DNA of 55,875 nt from Candidatus Fermentithermobacillaceae bacterium (GTDB taxonomy: Bacteria > Bacillota > Sulfobacillia > Fermentithermobacillales > Fermentithermobacillaceae). Position 1 is the stretch's first letter. Each line of letters starts with the position of its first letter. The notes under the pieces were generated by a model. The model ran no database searches. It was not told the origin of the DNA and saw only the letters and a list, made by a program, of their open reading frames with translations. Position numbers and translations under genes: made by a program. The stretch is from contig DUUV01000147.1 of the NCBI GenBank assembly GCA_012841375.1, forward strand, positions 1 through 55,875. Reading direction: 5' to 3'. This document shows, in pieces, positions 25,704 to 33,648 of this stretch.

Positions 25704-26468
25704 ATGCCGAAAGACCCGGCATGGTGGTTGTACAGGCACTTAGGGCAGGCGGTCAGCGACTATTCCATGATCCACCCGGACGATCGTATCCTCTTGGGCA
25801 TATCAGGCGGGAAGGACAGCCTCTTCATGGCCTACGCGCTGGACAGGCTCAGGAGAAGGTCGCCGGTCAAGTTCGACCTCGCAGGCATCACCATAGACCC
25901 GGGTGAGCCCACGGGGTTCACCCCTTCGGAACTGGAATCGATCCGCGGCTTCCTGGAGTCGCTCGATATACCGTACCACGTCGTTCCGAGCCACATCGCG
26001 AAGATAGTCGAACAGCATCCTTCCTCCAAGACCGCCTGCAGCCTCTGCGCGAACCTGCGTAGAGGAGCTTTGTACAAAGCCGCCAATGAGCTGGGGTATA
26101 AGAAGGTGGCTCTCGCCCATCATCTGGATGACGCCATCGAGACCTTGTTCCTAAACATGTTCTACCAGTCCAATTTCCGGTGCTTCGCGCCGTCCACTCA
26201 CCTGACGCGCCGCGACGTTGTCGCTATCAGACCGCTCATCTATATCCCGGAGAAGGAGATCGCGAGGAGTGTCCGTAGGCTGGGACTGCCCGTCATAGAG
26301 ACGAGGTGTCCGGTAGCGGGGACCACCTGCCGGCAGGAAATGAAGGACGTGGTCAACTTGTTGGCCGGTCGAATACCCGATCTCCGCAATCACATGCGGA
26401 GCGTCCTCAAGGACCTGTGGAGCGCCAACCCATCGTCTGTCGGGCAGTCTGACCGCGGCATCGGATGA
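25704..26468 (+). CDS. TtcA-like tRNA thiolation enzyme (PP-loop)
   Basis: 254 residues; GGAGGGG 5 nt before the ATG. PP-loop SGGKDSLFMAYAL near 32-44, LAHHLDDAIETLFLN and two CxxC-type sites: TACSLCANLRRG (near 114) and CPVAGTTCRQEM (near 202). In TtcA these cysteines bind a [4Fe-4S] cluster and the enzyme makes 2-thiocytidine at tRNA position 32. The second pair here is CPVAGTTC, longer spaced than TtcA's CxxC. It could be TtcA proper or another TtcA/TtuA-branch enzyme. It is divergent from the desulfurase-thiI pair, so the three make a tRNA-sulfur locus. Confidence 0.85.
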   Translation: MPKDPAWWLYRHLGQAVSDYSMIHPDDRILLGISGGKDSLFMAYALDRLRRRSPVKFDLAGITIDPGEPTGFTPSELESIRGFLESLDIPYHVVPSHIAKIVEQHPSSKTACSLCANLRRGALYKAANELGYKKVALAHHLDDAIETLFLNMFYQSNFRCFAPSTHLTRRDVVAIRPLIYIPEKEIARSVRRLGLPVIETRCPVAGTTCRQEMKDVVNLLAGRIPDLRNHMRSVLKDLWSANPSSVGQSDRGIG

Positions 26469-26478
26469 CTCCCGCAAG

Positions 26479-27114
26479 TCAGTTTGACAGGAGACGACTT
26501 AACGTCTTTATTCCCTTCTTCCTGTCTTTTCGCGAAGACGCCAAGAGAAACGCGTAACGCAGGTCCCTCACCTCGAGAGCGAGTTTGCGGACACATTGTG
26601 TGAGTTGGAGCATGATCTCGCGGTCAGAGTGGGTGTTCATGGCGATCTCTCTTCTCAGGTCCAAGACCATCTCGCGGACCTTATCAAGCGTGTCGCCGGA
26701 CACAACCTCCGGGGCTTGACTCTCGCCGGGCGGCTCACCGGGCGTAATATCCGGCGCAACGGAAGCGATCTGTGTGAGATATGCGGCCTCAAACGCGGCG
26801 CCGGACGCAGTGGATGCCGCCTCCATCCGGGTCAGCACTTCTTCAGGCCAACCGGGTTCTGAAGATAGGCTGATGATTCTCTGCCTTATTTCATCGTCCG
26901 GCACGCCTTCACGCCTGAGTCGTTCTAAATGCGCCAGTACGGGCACCATCTCTTTGCTCACGGTCCTTCCGACGTCCAGGCCCAGGAGGTCGCCGAAGGC
27001 GCCCCGCAGGCTCCTAAGCTCGGAGACGGTTACGCCAAGCATCTCGCGAACATCAGCCCAGAGGATCTTGGATCCTTCCCCGGTTGGTCTAGGTTCCGCC
27101 GCGCCGCCGATCAT
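26479..27114 (-). CDS. MerR-like HTH and coiled-coil protein of unknown function
   Basis: 211 residues from ATG 27114 (GGGAG 8 nt upstream). Residues about 15-85 resemble a MerR-type winged helix: WADVREMLGVTVSELRSLR, a basic turn, and LERLRREGVPDDEIRQRI. The middle is Pro/Gly-rich (PDITPGEPPGES). The C-terminal 80 residues are helical and probably a coiled coil (DKVREMVLDLRREIAMN ... KLALEVRDLRYAF), with a Lys/Arg tail. The layout, HTH plus coiled coil and basic end, is like RacA, which anchors chromosomes in sporulating Bacillus. Sequence identity is too low for me to claim it. Confidence 0.6.
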   Translation of the reverse strand: MIGGAAEPRPTGEGSKILWADVREMLGVTVSELRSLRGAFGDLLGLDVGRTVSKEMVPVLAHLERLRREGVPDDEIRQRIISLSSEPGWPEEVLTRMEAASTASGAAFEAAYLTQIASVAPDITPGEPPGESQAPEVVSGDTLDKVREMVLDLRREIAMNTHSDREIMLQLTQCVRKLALEVRDLRYAFLLASSRKDRKKGIKTLSRLLSN

Positions 27115-27220
27115 GTTGGTCACTCCCAGTCATTCCAATAATTACCTATTCGTTCCCTCTCGCTCGGGTTCCTTCTTGGACCGGCGCAGTCCCGTGAAAG
27201 CTTGTTAGAGCCAGACTCTG

Positions 27221-27249
27221 TTACCACAATTCGTGAATTGTGTTAGACT
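27221..27249 (+). promoter_or_regulatory. Promoter with palindromic operator for the ADP-forming acetyl-CoA synthetase
   Basis: -35 TTACCA (27221-27226), 17-bp spacer, -10 TAGACT (27244-27249), both 4/6 matches. The spacer is almost filled by CACAATTCGTGAATTGTG (27225-27242), 8-bp perfect arms around a 2-bp centre. A dimeric repressor bound there would block RNA polymerase. The regulator is unknown. Confidence 0.6.
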
Positions 27250-27306
27250 AACTCATGGTGATCGGACCCGCTCTAAAACACCCAGAGGAAGGTGCGGACA
27301 TATCGC

Positions 27307-29409
27307 ATGAGTGACTTGAAATCCTTACTCCACCCCAAATCGGTCGCCGTCATTGGCGCCTCAAAGACTCCGGGCAAAATAGGCTACGCGGTAATAGAGA
27401 ACATAAAGGCTAGCGGATACGCTGGAGAGATCTACCCCATCAACCCAAGAGAGCCGGAGATCTCGGGATATAAGGCATATCCGAGTGTCCGCGACGTGGG
27501 TAAGCCCATCGACGTCGCAGTCTTCTGCGTTCCCGCCGGCGCGTCTCTGGCCGTCGCTGAGGAATGCGGACAAGCAGGGGTTAAACATCTCATCGTTATC
27601 ACCGCCGGCTTCAAAGAGATCGGCGGAGAAGGCAAGAAACTGGAGCAGGATCTGATCGCCATCGCTAAGAAGTACGGGATGAGGATTACGGGCCCCAACA
27701 ACCTTGGCGTAATGGACACCCACACTCCTATCAACGCCACATTTGCCAAGGATATGGCCATTAAGGGCAACATCGCTTTCATTTCGCAGTCCGGAGCCCT
27801 TTGCGTTGCCATCCTTGACTGGAGCCTGCAGCGAGGACTCGGCTTCAGCCAGTTCATCAGCATCGGAAACAAGGCCGACCTCAACGAGGCCGATTTCATT
27901 GAGGCTGCCGCCGACGACCCCAACACCAAAGTAATCTGCCTCTATCTCGAGGACGTGGTGGACGGCGACAGGTTCATCGAGGCAGCCAGGAAAGCCACCC
28001 AGAAGGTCCCAGTCATCGTCTTCAAATCAGGCATCACCGCTGCCGGAGCGAAGGCCGCATCTTCCCACACGGGAGCGCTGGCCGGTTCAAACACGGCTTA
28101 TGATGCTGCTCTCAGGCATGCGGGCGTGATCCGGGCCGAGACCATGACAGAGCTTTTCGACCTGGCTATCGCGTTCACGACTCAGCCTGTGCCCAAGGGC
28201 AAGAACGTCGTCGTGGTCACCAACTCAGGCGGTCCCGGGATCGTAGCTTCCGACTCCATCGAGACCAACGGCCTCAAGATGGCCCAGCTCAGCGAAGAAA
28301 TCGTCAAAGAACTGAGCGAGAAGTTGCCTCCCGCGGCCAACATCCATAACCCGGTCGACGTAGTCGGCGACGCCAAGTCCGACAGGTACAAAATCGCTCT
28401 CGACGCGGTGATGAAGGACCCGGCGGTCGACGGAGTCGTCGTGCTCTTGAGCCCCACTGCGCCTCTCAACATCGTTGAGGCTGCCCAGTACACCATAGAC
28501 GCTTCCAAGGCGAATCCCGACAAGGCCGTTGTTGCCTCTTTCATAGGCGGAGTCAAGGTCGAAGCCGGCGCCAAGCTCCTGAACGAGAACGGCATCCCTG
28601 TGTACCCCTTCCCCGAGCCCGCCGTGGCGACGCTCCGCGGGATGATTAGGTTTGGCGAGCTCCGCAGGGAAGTCGCCCAGGGTGGAGAGTGGACGTTCGA
28701 CGATGTGGACAAGGCTGCCGTCAAAGCCATATTCGACAAAGTGCGGGCCGACGGACGTGACCTGCTGCTTGGGCCCGAAGCGGCCGAAGTTGCCGAGCTC
28801 TACAAGATCCCCGCAGCGCCTTCGAAGCTTGCCGACAATGCGGACGCTGCCGTAGCCGCGGCAGAAGCCCTCGGCTACCCGGTCGTGATGAAGATCGCTT
28901 CACCCGACATCATGCACAAGACCGATGTCGGCGGAGTGAAAGTCGGCCTTAAGACCAAGGAAGAAGTGGTCGAGGCTTTCCATTCCATCCTTGAGAACTC
29001 CAAGAAGGCCGAACCGAACGCCAAGATTTACGGCGTGGAAGTCCAGAAAATGATGCCCAAGGGCGATGAGCTGATCATAGGTATGGCTAAGGACCCGACC
29101 TTTGGTCCCATGATTGCCTTTGGCTCAGGCGGCATCCTGGTGAACCTGTTGCAGGACGCTTCATTCAGGCTTGCAAAGGGTCTCTCCAAGGCAGAAGTCG
29201 AGGAGATGATCACCGAAACCAAGGCGTACACTATACTCAAGGGCTTCAGGGGAGCCGCTCCGGACGACATCCCGGCTCTTGTGGAGGCCATCGGTCGCGT
29301 CGGCCAGCTCTGCAGAGACTTTGATGATATAGCCGAGCTTGACGTGAACCCTGTGTTCGCCTACCCCAAGGGCTTGTCGGCTCTTGATGTGAAGATCAGG
29401 CTGAAGTAA
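27307..29409 (+). CDS. ADP-forming acetate-CoA ligase (fused alpha-beta)
   Basis: 700 residues from ATG 27307. GAGGAAGG lies 12 nt upstream; a GTG at 27292 is also in frame but too near that site. The CoA-binding Rossmann domain (1-130) opens LLHPKSVAVIGAS. Succinyl-CoA synthetase-like domains follow with GPNNLGVMD, FISQSGAL and the phospho-His segment SSHTGALAGS (near 260). An ATP-grasp beta part (about 480-700) has YPVVMKIASPDIMHKTDVGGVKVGL and DVNPVFAYPKG. It converts acetyl-CoA plus ADP and phosphate to acetate plus ATP, as in fermentative archaea and some Bacillota, in place of Pta-AckA. Other acyl-CoAs are possible. It is monocistronic, with its own operator and terminator. Confidence 0.92.
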   Translation: MSDLKSLLHPKSVAVIGASKTPGKIGYAVIENIKASGYAGEIYPINPREPEISGYKAYPSVRDVGKPIDVAVFCVPAGASLAVAEECGQAGVKHLIVITAGFKEIGGEGKKLEQDLIAIAKKYGMRITGPNNLGVMDTHTPINATFAKDMAIKGNIAFISQSGALCVAILDWSLQRGLGFSQFISIGNKADLNEADFIEAAADDPNTKVICLYLEDVVDGDRFIEAARKATQKVPVIVFKSGITAAGAKAASSHTGALAGSNTAYDAALRHAGVIRAETMTELFDLAIAFTTQPVPKGKNVVVVTNSGGPGIVASDSIETNGLKMAQLSEEIVKELSEKLPPAANIHNPVDVVGDAKSDRYKIALDAVMKDPAVDGVVVLLSPTAPLNIVEAAQYTIDASKANPDKAVVASFIGGVKVEAGAKLLNENGIPVYPFPEPAVATLRGMIRFGELRREVAQGGEWTFDDVDKAAVKAIFDKVRADGRDLLLGPEAAEVAELYKIPAAPSKLADNADAAVAAAEALGYPVVMKIASPDIMHKTDVGGVKVGLKTKEEVVEAFHSILENSKKAEPNAKIYGVEVQKMMPKGDELIIGMAKDPTFGPMIAFGSGGILVNLLQDASFRLAKGLSKAEVEEMITETKAYTILKGFRGAAPDDIPALVEAIGRVGQLCRDFDDIAELDVNPVFAYPKGLSALDVKIRLK

Positions 29410-29423
29410 GGGCGTTTACTCTC

Positions 29424-29460
29424 GAACGGCTGCTCACATTAGTGGGCAGCCGTTCTTTTA
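29424..29460 (+). terminator. Intrinsic terminator of the acetyl-CoA synthetase gene
   Basis: GAACGGCTGC (29424-29433) pairs with GCAGCCGTTC (29446-29455), followed by TTTTA. It begins 15 bp after the stop. Confidence 0.9.
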
Positions 29461-29496
29461 CGAATGGGAGGTTTCACTAGGTGCTCCAGAGGAATC

Positions 29497-30810
29497 TCAG
29501 AACTCGGTCGTGCCTGTGAAGGTGAAACCACGCACTTTGATGGCCGGGCAAACGATGGACATGAGGCCCGGCATCACCTTTTGAGGCGATAGAGCCTCCA
29601 CACGCGAGAACGCTCCCAGCACGCTTTCTGTGAAGCGCATGTTCTTGAGCCCTCTCACGATCTCGCCGTTTTCGATAAGGAATGTGCCGTCTCTCGTCAT
29701 CCCCGTGATTATCGCTTTGGTGGGGTGAACCGGATTGACGTAGTGGAACCTGGTCACCAGGATGCCCTTCTTTGTAGACGCGATCATATCTGCTACGCTC
29801 GCTTCGCCCCCGGCCATGAAGAGATTCAGAGGCAGCGACGGGATAGGAGCCAGATCTCCCAGAGAATGGCCGGTAGACTCTCGCCCCTCCCTCGCGGCGG
29901 TTAGGGAGTCGTAGACGACGCCCTTTGCCACTCCTTCTTCGATGAGCATTACCTTCTGCTTGGGCACGCCCTCAAAGTCGAATGGCATGGGATACCCTGA
30001 GGGATCGAGGCCGTCGTCCCAGATCGTTATGTTGTCGCCGGCCACCTTCTCGCCCATCTTCCCCGATATGAAGCTGGCGCCGTCGCGGTACGCAGCGCCC
30101 GAGAAGCCCATGAATGACAGGTACATGAGCATATCCCTGACTGCAAGGGGCTCCAGGACCACATCGTATTCGCCGGGGGGAATGGAGACAGGGTCCTGTC
30201 CCGAGAGGCACTTGGCTATCGCCGTTCCCGCTATCTCGGTAGGATCTATCGCGGCCACATCGAGGCCTCCGCCTTCGGCGTAGCCCGTTGACGTGGGACT
30301 CATGGCGACGCATGTCATTGATGCGTCTGTGCGTGCGTAATATGCCCTTACACCCTTTGAGTTTCCTATCGCTACCTCCAGCGACCCGGTGGAGAACGCT
30401 CCGGCAACGGATACTCCCTTTTCTTTGGCCATGCGCACGGCTCTCGCCACGTAGGCCGCCCTAAGGTCGGGCGGGCAGTTGAGAGTCGAGTCGTATAGCG
30501 CCGGAGGACCTTCCGGTATCGGGCGAGGCTCGCAGAGGCCCGGGAACATAGGTTCCTCCGGCACCAACCGGGACCGGGCGTCGGCGGCCAACAACGCGCT
30601 CATCAGCGAATCCCTATCCAGTCCGTTTGTGGAAGCGGTGCCGATCCGCTTCCCGTTTATCGCGCGGACGCGTACTTGGGCATCTGTCTCGGCGACATTC
30701 TGGTGGATGTAGTTCTGGGTGAACCTGGTGAGACGCTGGTCTTGTCCCATGACGGTGACTTCGACCTCTTGCGAAGGCGACTCTTCCAGGCAAGTCTGGA
30801 TCACCCACAT
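29497..30810 (-). CDS. TldE/PmbA-family protein (non-catalytic Tld subunit)
   Basis: 437 residues from ATG 30810, chosen because AAGGAG lies 6 nt upstream; a GTG at 30831 also has an AGAGGTG site. The PmbA/TldE fold shows RLTRFTQNYIHQNVAETD, SGAAYRDGASFISGKMGEKV, the segment GYPMPFDFEGVPKQ and MTRDGTFLIENGEIV. No HExxxH zinc motif is present, so this is TldE rather than TldD. TldD-TldE heterodimers clip unfolded or leader peptides. TldD is absent from this window. The upstream neighbour is the PHP gene, 90 bp away. Confidence 0.85.
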   Translation of the reverse strand: MWVIQTCLEESPSQEVEVTVMGQDQRLTRFTQNYIHQNVAETDAQVRVRAINGKRIGTASTNGLDRDSLMSALLAADARSRLVPEEPMFPGLCEPRPIPEGPPALYDSTLNCPPDLRAAYVARAVRMAKEKGVSVAGAFSTGSLEVAIGNSKGVRAYYARTDASMTCVAMSPTSTGYAEGGGLDVAAIDPTEIAGTAIAKCLSGQDPVSIPPGEYDVVLEPLAVRDMLMYLSFMGFSGAAYRDGASFISGKMGEKVAGDNITIWDDGLDPSGYPMPFDFEGVPKQKVMLIEEGVAKGVVYDSLTAAREGRESTGHSLGDLAPIPSLPLNLFMAGGEASVADMIASTKKGILVTRFHYVNPVHPTKAIITGMTRDGTFLIENGEIVRGLKNMRFTESVLGAFSRVEALSPQKVMPGLMSIVCPAIKVRGFTFTGTTEF

Positions 30811-30900
30811 GGACTTCTCCTTGCCAAGCACGGATCATCACCTCTGGACGGGTTCTGGCTACAGGGTGAGGAACTTACGGGCCGGTCCGGGAGCCGGACG

Positions 30901-31797
30901 CTATTTCCCGGCCGCTTCCTTGAGTCTCTCGACTACTTCATAGGGTACAACGACGCTCCCAAGATCTCCTCCCTCTCCCGCCGCGGGGCCATGGAAGTCG
31001 GACCCGCCCGTAGCGATCAAGGAGTATTCGTCCGCAATCTCCAGACACCTGCGTCGCATGCGCTCTCCGTGCTCCGGATGGAAGGCCTCAATACCCTGGA
31101 GACCGTTGTCCACAAAGGTCTTTATGAGTCCGAGGGCACGCGAGGTCCCCGGATGGGCCCACACGGGCACTCCCCCTGCCTCACGAATGGCTCTTATACA
31201 GTCCACGGGGCTCAGGTGAAACCTCTCTACATAGGCCGGGCGACCTATCCCCAGGAAACGGTCAAAGGCGTCTTTGATCGAGGTCACATAGCCCTGTTCC
31301 AGCATAGCCTCGGCCACATGGGGGCGGCCGACGGACTCTCCCAGTGCAAGCTCGAACACCCTGGACTCCTCCACGGGCATGCCCAGAGAGCGGAGTTTAC
31401 GGACTGTCTCGACGATCCTGCCGCGTCTTGCCTCCTGGAGTCTCATGAGGAGGTCGTTCATGGGCCCAGGAGATACGGGGATGTAGTACCCGAGGATGTG
31501 AAGCTCCCTGCCCCTCCACTCGCTGTTGAGCTCTACGGCAGGTACGATCTCTACTCGGTGCGTCCCTGATCTGCCTGGCACGTCCCGGCTTGCTTCACAC
31601 TCCGTCGGGTCCGACTTGGACGCGCCAAAAAAGCCGATGAGAGACCTGAGACCGGCGGTCGTATCGTGGTCGGCTATCCCAACTGCCTTCAGTCTCTTGG
31701 ATGCTGCGAGGGCGTAAACGCCCAGAGGGGACAGGAGCCCGTCTGACGCAGTTGTGTGAACGTGCAGGTCACAGGACTGCTCTGGGGGCGCATCCAC
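30901..31797 (-). CDS. PHP-domain phosphoesterase (YciV/RNase AM-like)
   Basis: 298 residues. Metal-binding motifs of the PHP family appear in order: DLHVHTTASDG, GIADHDTT, VPAVELN, VWAHPG and GGSDFHG. Full-length homologues act as nucleoside 3',5'-bisphosphatases or 5'-3' exoribonucleases. About 25 extra residues (SDPTECEASRDVPG) sit between the second and third motifs. The start codon overlaps the SpoVS stop by one base, so the two are translationally coupled. No separate ribosome site is evident. Confidence 0.85.
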   Translation of the reverse strand: MDAPPEQSCDLHVHTTASDGLLSPLGVYALAASKRLKAVGIADHDTTAGLRSLIGFFGASKSDPTECEASRDVPGRSGTHRVEIVPAVELNSEWRGRELHILGYYIPVSPGPMNDLLMRLQEARRGRIVETVRKLRSLGMPVEESRVFELALGESVGRPHVAEAMLEQGYVTSIKDAFDRFLGIGRPAYVERFHLSPVDCIRAIREAGGVPVWAHPGTSRALGLIKTFVDNGLQGIEAFHPEHGERMRRRCLEIADEYSLIATGGSDFHGPAAGEGGDLGSVVVPYEVVERLKEAAGK

Positions 31798-32099
31798 TAG
31801 TTCCTTGGTCCTACTATCAGCTTTATGGCAGTGCGTTCTTGACCCTCGATGAGGATGTCAGTGAAGGCCGGGACGCAGACCAGGTCGATGCCGCTGGGAG
31901 CCACGAATCCCCGGGCGATGGCCACGGCCTTGATCGCCTGGTTCACGGCGCCGGCGCCAATCCCCTGTATCTCGGCGTATCCCCTCTCCCTAATGACTCC
32001 GGCGAGGGCGCCTGCCACCGCGTTCGGGTTTGACCGAGACGATACTTTGAGAACCTCGACTGGTGGTATTTCGTGACGGTCTATGTTGCTTACTCCCAC
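31797..32099 (-). CDS. spoVS: Stage V sporulation protein S
   Basis: 100 residues; the Alba-fold core from residue 14 is nearly identical to SpoVS: VEVLKVSSRSNPNAVAGAL, IGAGAVNQAIKAVAIARGF, DLVCVPAFTDILI and TAIKLIV. The GTG start (with GGGGGGAT upstream) adds about 13 residues to the usual N-terminus because no start codon exists at the usual place (GTC there). SpoVS affects spore coat and septation and binds nucleic acid-like ligands. It is first gene of a spoVS-PHP unit. Confidence 0.95.
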   Translation of the reverse strand: MGVSNIDRHEIPPVEVLKVSSRSNPNAVAGALAGVIRERGYAEIQGIGAGAVNQAIKAVAIARGFVAPSGIDLVCVPAFTDILIEGQERTAIKLIVGPRN

Positions 32100-32147
32100 G
32101 CTTATCCCCCCACGATCCTGTGACAGAACTTGTAAGAGACATCAAGT

Positions 32148-32169
32148 AATTGGCAGTTCCTTACCAATT
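32148..32169. repeat. Inverted repeat AATTGG-N10-CCAATT before spoVS
   Basis: It lies in the 129-bp gap between ymdB and spoVS, about 50 bp before the spoVS start. It could be an operator or part of a terminator for ymdB; no T-run follows. No sigma-H promoter is convincing here. Confidence 0.4.
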
Positions 32170-32228
32170 TTAAGGCGCGCGGGTGCTTTTGGCAAGCGAA
32201 ATGTTGTTGCATGAGCACAAAGGGCGTT

Positions 32229-33011
32229 TCATTCCAAAATTCTGACCCGTTCGACATGTGCGGCAGCGCCGGAATTGTCTATGGAACAAAATACTCCGCA
32301 CAGCTGCCTCTTCCCTTTTGCCGGCTCGTGCCTTACAGGCATCTGAGTCAGAAAGTGCTTGAGGATGATTTCCTTCTTGACCCCGATAACACCTTCGTTG
32401 CTCCCCGTCATACCGGCGTCGGTAATGTAGGCGGTACCACCGGGGAGTATCCTCTCGTCGGCGGTCTGCACGTGGGTGTGGGTGCCGAACAGGGCGCTCA
32501 CCCGACCATCCACATAGTACCCTGCCGAGATCTTCTCGGAGGTGGCTTCGGCGTGGAAGTCCACGATTATGATGGGCGTCGTCAGTCTGAGCTTGACTAT
32601 CTCGGCGTCAAGGGTCCTGAAGGGGCAATCCAAACTCTGGGGAGAATACACTCGCCCGGCGACGCTCACGACACCTACTTGCCGGCCGCTCCGGGTCTGG
32701 AAAACTGCCGCCCCTCTTCCGGGGACTCCCGGCGGAAAATTGGCCGGGCGGAGGACTCTCTTGTCGCTGTCTAGGAAAGGGTAGATCTCCTTCTTGTCCC
32801 ATATGTGGTTGCCCGACGTCATGGCGTCTACGCCCATATCGAACAATTCGGCGGCGACGTCGGAAGTGAGCCCAGCGCCGCCGGCCGCGTTTTCGCAGTT
32901 CACGATGACAAAGTCGGTATTATGCCGGTCCATGAGGCCGGGCAGTTGTTCCTTGAGAAATGCCCTGCCCGGCGAACCGAAGACATCACCTATGAAAAGC
33001 ACGTTAATCAT
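32229..33011 (-). CDS. ymdB: YmdB-like cyclic nucleotide phosphodiesterase (TIGR00282)
   Basis: 260 residues from ATG 33011 (INVLFIGDVFGSPGR); a GTG two codons earlier is a possible start. Metallophosphoesterase motifs: GDVFG, NCENAAGG, SGNHIWD, DFHAEATSEK and GTHTHVQTADERILP. YmdB hydrolyses 2',3'- and 3',5'-cyclic nucleotides and affects development and biofilm decisions in Bacillus. The rny-to-ymdB order is conserved in Bacillota, here interrupted by one unknown gene. Confidence 0.93.
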   Translation of the reverse strand: MINVLFIGDVFGSPGRAFLKEQLPGLMDRHNTDFVIVNCENAAGGAGLTSDVAAELFDMGVDAMTSGNHIWDKKEIYPFLDSDKRVLRPANFPPGVPGRGAAVFQTRSGRQVGVVSVAGRVYSPQSLDCPFRTLDAEIVKLRLTTPIIIVDFHAEATSEKISAGYYVDGRVSALFGTHTHVQTADERILPGGTAYITDAGMTGSNEGVIGVKKEIILKHFLTQMPVRHEPAKGKRQLCGVFCSIDNSGAAAHVERVRILE

Positions 33012-33024
33012 GAGCACACCGACC

Positions 33025-33579
33025 TTACTTGTCGAAAACCAGCACCTTCTCGCCTTCCCTGAGCGCGACCAGCTTTCGGGTGCTTTCCAGGTTTCTCACC
33101 TGGTTCACGGTGTCTTGCAGGAAGACCCTGGCGGAAGCGTTCATATCGTCGCCTGATACCGGGTTGTCTCCTTCGTCCGATGCGTAGAGTACCGTTGTCT
33201 TTTCCTCCAGAAGCTCCACGGTAAGGTTGAGTTCTCCGGGCGTAAGGGAGGCAATGTCACGTTCTATAATCAAGCAGTAGAAGTCGTCCATCTTGTTCCA
33301 CATGCACTGCGCCACCGCCGCCCTGGCTCCAATGAGGTCCAGGTATACGCTCACCGAATCCAAGTACACATTGCAGATACGTTCTCTGGTCTTGGCGCTC
33401 ATAGGTCCCTTACAGAGAAAGACCAGATTAAGCGCCTTCCGTTTCGGGTCGTAAGTCACCCTGGATACCTGAGGATAGGCCACAAGGAGCGTCGCAAGTA
33501 TCTCCACGTCCTTGCTGGACGGCCGTATCGGTTTCTCAGGGGGCCTTCCCCCGCTTCCCACGGGTGCTCTCTTTGCCAA
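33025..33579 (-). CDS. Unknown protein between RNase Y and YmdB
   Basis: 184 residues from TTG 33579, with GGAGAG 6 nt upstream. After a basic, Pro-rich N-terminus (about 1-22) comes a compact domain: SSKDVEILATLLVAYPQVSRVTYDPKRKALNLVFLC, then a long helix and CMWNKMDDFYCLIIERDI, LNLTVELLEEKTTVLYASDE. It ends with a helix (VFLQDTVNQVRNLESTR). No TM, signal or known motif. It sits in one strand-wise run with rny upstream and ymdB 13 bp downstream, so a role in RNA turnover is possible. Confidence 0.75.
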   Translation of the reverse strand: MAKRAPVGSGGRPPEKPIRPSSKDVEILATLLVAYPQVSRVTYDPKRKALNLVFLCKGPMSAKTRERICNVYLDSVSVYLDLIGARAAVAQCMWNKMDDFYCLIIERDIASLTPGELNLTVELLEEKTTVLYASDEGDNPVSGDDMNASARVFLQDTVNQVRNLESTRKLVALREGEKVLVFDK

Positions 33580-33648
33580 CAGAATCTCTCCTTGACCGCT
33601 TCCAACTCGGCTTCCTCGCCTGCGACCACTTGATGAAGTCGACTACGC

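Noticed and set aside
27225-27242. Rex (NADH sensor) site
   Set aside because: The Rex consensus is TTGTGA-N-TCACAA; the arm order here is reversed.
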